Assembly (NCBI GenBank): GCA_014898425.1
Contig: RCSZ01000010.1
Location: forward strand, 930,001-994,000
DNA from: Botryotinia globosa
Taxonomy: Eukaryota; Ascomycota; Leotiomycetes; Helotiales; Sclerotiniaceae
Reading direction: 5' to 3'
Length of the DNA: 64,000 nt
The position numbers were made by a program, and so were the translations under genes. Each line of letters begins with the position of its first letter. Position 1 is the stretch's first letter. Under the pieces are notes generated by a model. It did not search any database. It was not told the DNA's origin and worked only from the letters and a program-made list of their open reading frames with translations. Positions 57,740 to 64,000 of the stretch are shown piece after piece.

Positions 57740-60700
57740 TTTGCTCTTAAATTAGCAATGATTGAGTAAGGCACAATCGTCTTATGATCTTGATTTTGGA
57801 AATCTAAATATTTATATCCCGAGGCCCTTAGACTTGCTCATGGCCGATGTAGTGACTGCTGGTGACCAACGCCATAATCTCGGCATACATGCAAAGTAAC
57901 CAGACTGGTACTACTCAAGCCCCGAGTCTCGTAAGAAGTTTAACTTTAATCTGATGATAGAAATCTTCAATCTTCCACTAGGAGTCAAGATGTTTGCTTT
58001 GCAGAAAAACAAAATGTGCAAAAGGCAAGGATTGAACTCTCACCGCATGTTTCCACTATTAATCGATGCACGGAATCTGCAGCGCGCCCAGAGCCATGGT
58101 ATTGGGAGGATGGGTCAGTGGAGATGATTCCATCCATTCTTCTGGAATCGTCATTGGTGTTGGTATTGGCCAATGTTGGCTTGAGCTGTGCCAGATCAAC
58201 GTTGTAGTGTGGAATCATAGCCTATTTTAATTCGGGTTTACGTGGGCCCCCACCCGAAGACAAAACCGGCAATGACCCGGAATCCGAAGTATATTACACC
58301 TACCCCTATTCAACAAAAATATGGCTGGTGGTGTATGGGCTGTTATAATCCTATTAAATTCCAATCCGCTCCATGCGGTATTCACACACTTCTTGTCTTA
58401 CTTCATCACAGATAGGCTGCAGTATAACTTGATTGTAGAATTCCGGTTACGCCCAATTAATCTTTCGGTCACATCATACGAATGTCTGTAAACGATAACA
58501 TCATGTTCAAGGGTGTTAACTTGTAGTGAAGATTTGTTTGTTATACTCTTGGTGAGTGATAAAGTTGGTATTCCCTTTCCATGTCTCTCTTGCAAACATC
58601 CTGGCCGGGATCTCGCCAAAAGCTGGATCATCTCGAGGATCAAAAATTGCAAATCCAATTCCGGCCTCTTGACGCATCGTTTCAATGCTGGTTGTCAGAG
58701 AACCGCAGTCTTTCTCGATGTTTCACTTTTCCTCTTCTGAGCTCTCTCCCATCAATCCTCTTCCCTTTCTTCCTCCTTGTGGTTGAAGAATGGACCTCTT
58801 TTCTCCTCCATCTAATAGTAGTAGTATCTAGATAATTCGTTTCCTTCCTGGCCTAGGAATATCAAAGGTTTGGGGCAGAGGACTACTTTAACCAGAAAGA
58901 AAACATATGAAAAAGCACAGAATATTTAAACTGCCTTGATTCATGTCGAGAAATACTTCAAATGACTATACAATAAAAGGGCAAAATAACATCATCACTT
59001 CTTTCCCCCTTGAAATACCAGCTTCTACTATTCATTTATCCTCTCAATCTGAATCTGAACATTTACTTTTTCAATGATATGCCAAGAGTGATTGACCATT
59101 CTTTCCTCCGCCTAATTCTTGGTATAACGAACCTTTCACATTCTGCTCTCCAAGAAAGGGGCGAACGGCGAAAGCGGAACAACAATACCCCCTCTTTTCG
59201 ATGCTGTGCTCAAGGTTTTCATGAATTTGACTAAAATTGAGTGATATGAACAATATTTTGCTTGAAATACATACTGCCGGAAAGTTCGGAACTGATCCCC
59301 TGTTCTACAATCTTGGCTTCACTTGATTCTGCCATAAAAGAAAATAAAGCCAGCTGCAACCAGAGTAGTGTTCAGGTTCAAGAAGATATATTATTCGCAA
59401 GCCTATACATCTAGGATTTAGGCTGGCAAATGTCTAGAACAGTCTTTTGACTTGTGCTGTAGATATCTTGCAGCTGTGTGGCTTGATATTATGTCTTGAA
59501 ACATTGCCTGAGGAGATGCGGTCAGCGTCTGCCTGTAGCTGTATAATTTGTCTCATTGATCGTTAGATGCGACAGTCAAACTAAACTGTCAGATGCCTGG
59601 AGTCAGCATGATTAAAAACAAGTGAAGGTACGAAGATGAAGGGAAGTTTTCGTAAAGCCAGTGTAGGGTTCAGCTTATTCGCTTGAGTACACTGGAGTCG
59701 ATTTTCTTCGGGGGGGGGGAGGATGGGGGTAGCGTTTGACTTTTGGATTGGGATTTGAATGTCTGCGATATATTCACACAGCGATGATTTCTGCCTAGTA
59801 GAATGACGGTTACTCCTAGGAAGGTGGGGGTTATTAGCGAGATGTGATCTTAGAGCTCCAAGTCTGTTGCATATTGAGTTTTCCCCCTCAAGATTCCAGG
59901 AGATACATGCCTGTTACAGCTGATGGGTAGAATACTAATGTCGCTGACATATAGTCTTCTTATCATGCTTGGCCCCGCGTACTAATAGACACACTACATG
60001 GCGAGGACTAAAAGTGTTTCCCAAGATTCCTCTATCAGCTGTGACTGTGTTAACATCATCGGTTCAGATCGTGGCAGCAAACGGACATGCATCTTTCGAA
60101 AGGACCAATAAAATTCCTGGCACTATTGACTTTTCTGAAATGAACATACGATCGCATACGTCGAATTTCGACGCCAGGGCGGTTTGAATGTGAAATCCAA
60201 TGTCGATTCCGTTCCACGTCAAAAGATGGCAGGCAGTAAATGATCTGACACCTTAATTCGACATTCTGCTCAGAAAGTTGAAAGATCGAACCATCAGGAC
60301 CCGAATCGATTTCGATAGGGGACTATAATCGTCACTGGACGATGTAATGTGGAGGCATTTGGTGGCAAGTGACAAGTGGAAACTGTAAACTGTTGGTATA
60401 CCTGAGAGACTCCGAGTTCAACGCTGAATGTGAAAAGGGTGGACAATTTTCCCACAGGACCTAAGAAAGCCTCAATCTATGCAAATATGTGTAAGAAATG
60501 ATGGAAACTTTATATTCTACCAGAATTTCTGAACGTCCAGTGAATAAAGCATTGATGCTTTTTGTCAATGTAGTTTTGGCATCCAGAAGCGCCAGGTTGA
60601 TTAGTAAGCATGATGAAGCTGTCGAGCGGTCCCTCATATTCCGGTGACCGAACGAACCAAGTGCGAAGCTAAGCTCAATAGTTGCCGCGTCAAGGTTGAC

Positions 60701-60816
60701 AACCTAGAACTCTCAAACATCTCCCTCTACATACCATCACAACGAATTTACCGTCTTTTTTGTACTTGTTCTTTGATTCGATACCCCAAAACTAAATCAA
60801 TTTATCTTTTGCCATA
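57740..60816. other. Gene-poor 3 kb region
   Basis: No intact gene. A short frame at about 58516-58700 (-) reads like a decayed coding fragment (GIGFAIFDPRDDPAFGEIPA, then ARETWKGNTNF). A G-run lies at 59708-59717. A proteasome-control-like motif GGTGGCAAG lies at 60361. The rest, including the RPN5 promoter, shows nothing else. Confidence 0.55.
60361..60369 (+). promoter_or_regulatory. PACE-like motif upstream of RPN5
   Basis: GGTGGCAAG, one mismatch from the yeast Rpn4 proteasome-associated control element GGTGGCAAA. It lies about 450 bp before the RPN5 start. Chance occurrence is likely; function is inference. Confidence 0.25.
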
Positions 60817-62460
60817 ATGTCTGACGAAACTATTCGCAAGCCTGATAAGGACTTCTCCAAAGAGGTTGACACACAGCTTCCAGAAGCTGAACAGCTTGCA
60901 CAGGTATAGCTCTTTTGTGATTGAAATCGTCTACGAAATTTTCTGACATATTTTACTTCATTAGACAAACGTGCAAGGTGCCATCGAGAAGCTTACAGTG
61001 TTGGAAAAACAAACAAGACAGGTCAGACTGGGAGACTTTACACATAAGCGCAAGCCATTAACATTTCCAACAGGCATCAGATCTTGCATCAACATCCCGA
61101 ATTCTTGTTGGAATTGTCACTATTTGCAAGAACGCCAACGATTGGAGTTTACTGAACGAACAAGTTCTGCTATTATCAAAGAAACATGGCCAACTTAAAC
61201 AAGCTACAACAAAGATGGTACAGGTTGTTATGGAGTTCCTGGATTCGACACCAAACCTCGAGACGAAGCTTACAGTAATTGAAACATTGCGTACAGTGAC
61301 GGAGGGAAAGATTTTCGTCGAAGTTGAGCGTGCCCGCGTTACTAGAATTCTCTCCGATATCAAGAAGGAACAGGGTGATCTCAAATCTGCAACGGACATT
61401 TTGTGCGAGTTGCAAGTAGAGACATTTGGATCTATGGAGAGGAGAGAAAAGACGGAATTCATCTTGGCACAGGTTGCATTATGTATAGAGAACAACGATT
61501 GGACACAAGCTGGAATCTTGAGCCGAAAGATCAGTACCAAATATCTGTCAAGAAAGCCAAAGAAGACTCCAGAGCAGTTAGTGAAGGAGGCAGAGGATCG
61601 AGAGAAGAGAAGAAAGAAGGGAGAGGATGTTCCAGAGCCAAAGGAGGACGATGTGACTGATCTCAAGTTGAAATACTACGAACACCAAATCACTTTGGCG
61701 AAGCATGATGACAAATACCTTGATGCTTGCAAGCATTACAGACAGGTTCTTGATACAGAAGCTGTTGAAGAGGATCCCAAGAAGCTTCAATCCGTAAGTT
61801 TTGAACTTTCACTTCTCTCGAGAACAGGACTAATAAGCACAGGTTTTGCAAAGAATCATCTACTACGTCATCTTAGCCCCTTTCGATAACGAACAATCCG
61901 ATCTTCTCCACCGCGTCCACAAAGACACTCGCAACAGCCAAGTATCTCTCGATGCCCAACTCCTCAAGCTATTCACAGTCCCCGAACTCATGAGATGGCC
62001 CGAGGTCTCGAAGATATTTGGCCCACACCTCTGTGGAACCGATGTTTTTGATGTTTCACAAGGTCAATCTGCAGACCCCAAAGCAAATAAGCGTTGGGAG
62101 GATCTACGCAAGCGTGTGATCGAACACAACGTTCGAGTTGTTGCCAAATACTATACTCGAATTCAAATGCCCCGATTAACACAACTTCTTGATCTGACGG
62201 AAGATGAGACGGAGAAATACATCAGCGAGTTGGTCACTGCCAAAACTGTTTTTGCCAAGATCGACAGACCTGCTCGTATCGTCAACTTTGCTAAGCCAAG
62301 AGATGCGGATGATGTCCTTAATGAATGGAGTGGAAATATGAAGACTTTGTTAGGGTTGCTCGAAAGAATTGATCATTTGATCACCAAGGAGGAAATGATG
62401 GCTAGAATCCAACCAAACAAGTCATCAAAGGGCTCAAAAACTGGAAAGGTCAAGGCATAA
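60817..62460 (+). CDS. RPN5: 26S proteasome lid subunit Rpn5 (PSMD12)
   Basis: Exons are 60817-60903, 60965-61021, 61074-61793 and 61843-62460, giving 493 aa. The N-terminal helical-repeat region reads ILVGIVTICKNANDWSLLNEQV, LETKLTVIETLRTVTEGKIFVEVERARVT and FILAQVALCIENNDWTQAGILSRKIS. A charged insert (KKTPEQLVKEAEDREKRRKK) follows. The C-terminal PCI domain is represented by VLQRIIYYVILAPFDNEQSD, RVIEHNVRVVAKYYTRIQMPRLTQLLDLTEDETEKYISELV and TKEEMMARIQ. It is a structural subunit of the 19S regulatory particle, in cytosol and nucleus. The small charged insert and a Lys-rich C-terminus make it somewhat longer than yeast Rpn5. Confidence 0.97.
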
Positions 62461-62623
62461 TGATCTTTCCTAATCTACCATTAATGATACCTACCTCTTT
62501 GTACAATTATTCTAGATTCTAAATGACATGAATCTCTTGCCCATGCCTATCTATCTAATTCTAGCTCTGTGATTCCATTGATCCTATGTATACTCAATCC
62601 ATTGAGTAAGGCTCTTCGCCAGC

Positions 62624-63668
62624 TTAGAAAGGAACATCCATATCCTCGACGCTCTCTTCAGCCGCTGGCTTCTTTTCATCCAAACACTTAACCATAAAAC
62701 CCACAGCCACATTACCAAATTCCTTTCCCATTGGGACAAAATGACCCCCTGGATGATAGCACACCTCCCTGCTTCCCTCCTCGCTCGCCTCTACCAAAGC
62801 CATACTCCTATGTTCTTCCACGACCGTATCCAAACTCCCAATGACATGCAGAATACGTGTTTTTAGAGGGGGTGTATAAAATGCGGCGTATCCATCATAA
62901 GGTGCGTAGAAGCCGGAATAAGAAATGCAGAATTTGAGGGGAGGGTGGTGGAGTTGTTGTTTCAGGGCAGTAAAGGAGGAGGGGTAGGGGATTGCTTCGG
63001 ATGGGGTTTTAACGCATTGGAGCGCAAAAGCACTTTCACGATTCGACTCCAATAAACTGGCTACAAAATATGCGGCGCATGCACCTTGGGAAAATCCAAT
63101 AACTCCATCAATTCCTCCTGCTTCGCGGATTGTCGTTGCGATTGTATCGAGGCCTTTTTCAATGCCAGCATATCTAGCTCCGCCGGTCTCGCGTTTCCAC
63201 CATCCGTATGCGTCGGTTGGTGCTAAGAACGGGTCGGAGGAGGGTGTATATCCGGGGATATCGGCTGGTAGAAGGGGAATTGGAGCGGTGGGATATAGGA
63301 GCTGGACGCCGCCGGGGTAAACGGGATGAGACAGATGGAATTGGCGAGCGAGGAGTTTGGTTAGGGCCTTGGTCTTGGAATTGAAGGACGGCCCGGATTG
63401 AGTGTAGCCTGTATAAAATTAGCGATTCGAATGACGAGGACGAATGCATAAAAGGAGGAGAAAACTACACACCATGCAACATCAAAATCTTAAGTTTCCT
63501 TAGTCCAGGCCCCTCCGCGGGTGTCGTGCCATTTGTAGACATACTTTGCGTATCTGAGCAAAATCTACGTAAACGTGGCAAAACTATGGACCTAGAGGAA
63601 AGAGAAAGAATTTGAGTGTGGAAGAGAAACGGAGTTCGAGAGAGTGGAATCGAAAAGATATGGTGCAT
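62624..63668 (-). CDS. FSH-type serine hydrolase (Fsh1/LovG-like fold)
   Basis: Exons, in transcript order, are 63668-63473 and 63408-62624, giving 326 aa from the upstream ATG. The hydrolase core starts LKILMLHGYTQSGPSFNSKT. The nucleophile elbow is DGVIGFSQGACAAYF, the Asp is in HVIGSLDTVVEEH and the His in CYHPGGHFVPM. The family includes yeast Fsh1-3 and fungal thioesterases that release polyketides, but most members are of unknown substrate. The first ATG adds about 42 residues rich in Arg/Ser (SRSIVLPRLRRFCSDTQS) that look like a mitochondrial presequence. An internal ATG at 63542 would give a cytosolic form of normal family length. The tail EKKPAAEESVEDMDVPF is acidic. Confidence 0.88.
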
Positions 63669-64000
63669 TTTTGAGAGAGGATATCTATCGATGGAGATAA
63701 GGAGGGGGGGACATGACAAACTCGGGTCAGCCTTGCGCTAGGCTCGTTTTGGGCCGGCGAGGTTGTGGGGTTGTGAGTTGAACATCTTTGCAGTGGTTTT
63801 TAATCTCAAAATTGGGCAACTGTTGTTTTAGATGAGTATTAATGTTACTATTCATCGTTTGTGGTCATTGTCCCCTGGTTTCGTAGTCTGGTCGTCGCGC
63901 AAAACTCGATCACGATGTTCGCATGGCACTGAGTTCGGTAATAAAAGACATCAAAAGCTTTCTCTAATATAGAGTACTGAAAAATATTCACATTCTAATT
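63669..64000. other. Region upstream of the FSH hydrolase gene
   Basis: Promoter-side sequence; no gene recognised before the window ends. Confidence 0.5.

Noticed and set aside
59969..60187. 72-codon frame on +
   Set aside because: Starts at TTG; sequence is not protein-family-like.
1..64000. CRISPR arrays, operons, ribosome-binding sites
   Set aside because: The sequence is eukaryotic; the tandem arrays have no spacers and genes carry spliceosomal introns.

Overview
The window is eukaryotic, from a filamentous ascomycete. Nearly all genes have short introns (about 45-100 nt) with GT..AG ends and CTAAC/CTGAC-type branch points. Several proteins are typically fungal: squalene synthase, an Adp1-like ABCG transporter, Pmp3, an Rpn5 proteasome subunit, DUF3425-type bZIP and fungal-specific transcription-factor domains. 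The best guess is Leotiomycetes, family Sclerotiniaceae (Botrytis or Sclerotinia). This rests on a single-exon CloQ/NphB-type (ABBA) aromatic prenyltransferase of the kind known from Botryotinia fuckeliana and Sclerotinia, and on a fungal UDP-rhamnose epimerase/reductase. The genus is inference.

Layout: I support 26 protein genes. 1-3.4 kb (+) is the 3' part of a large disordered protein. 4.3-8.3 kb (+) holds a nucleotide-rhamnose epimerase/reductase and a DnaJ (Caj1/Djp1-like) protein. 9.1-19.4 kb holds squalene synthase (-), an SLC35E-like transporter (+), an Adp1-like ABCG transporter (-) and a PLP aminotransferase (+). 20.2-26.9 kb holds a small membrane protein (-), a nine-exon glutathione S-transferase (+), a SET-domain protein (+) and a tiny basic protein (+). 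28.6-43.7 kb holds a small Cys/His protein (-), then a run of + strand genes: Pmp3, a divergent cation/H+ exchanger, a serine carboxypeptidase, a membrane-anchored alpha/beta hydrolase, a DUF2235 hydrolase and an RPEL-repeat protein. 44.5-49.5 kb is a divergent pair, DNA polymerase kappa (-) and mitochondrial EF-G (+). 49.9-57.7 kb looks accessory: an SDR gene with a frameshift (-), a bZIP/DUF3425 regulator (+), an AT-rich gene-free island, a fungal-specific TF-domain protein (+) and the aromatic prenyltransferase (-). A 3 kb gene-poor stretch follows. 60.8-63.7 kb returns to housekeeping: RPN5 (+) and an FSH-type serine hydrolase (-).

Most neighbours look functionally unrelated, as is usual for a fungal core chromosome. 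The exception is 50-60 kb. There, two regulator-type genes, an oxidoreductase with a broken reading frame and a prenyltransferase lie among AT-rich and gene-poor DNA, which suggests a small or decayed specialised-metabolism locus. Repeats are abundant between genes: AGGT/TAGG microsatellites, TACCTAGGTA palindromes, a 15-copy 12-bp minisatellite, an 83-bp tandem duplication, and short 7-, 8- and 14-bp tandem arrays. No rRNA, tRNA, CRISPR array or intact transposon was recognised by eye.
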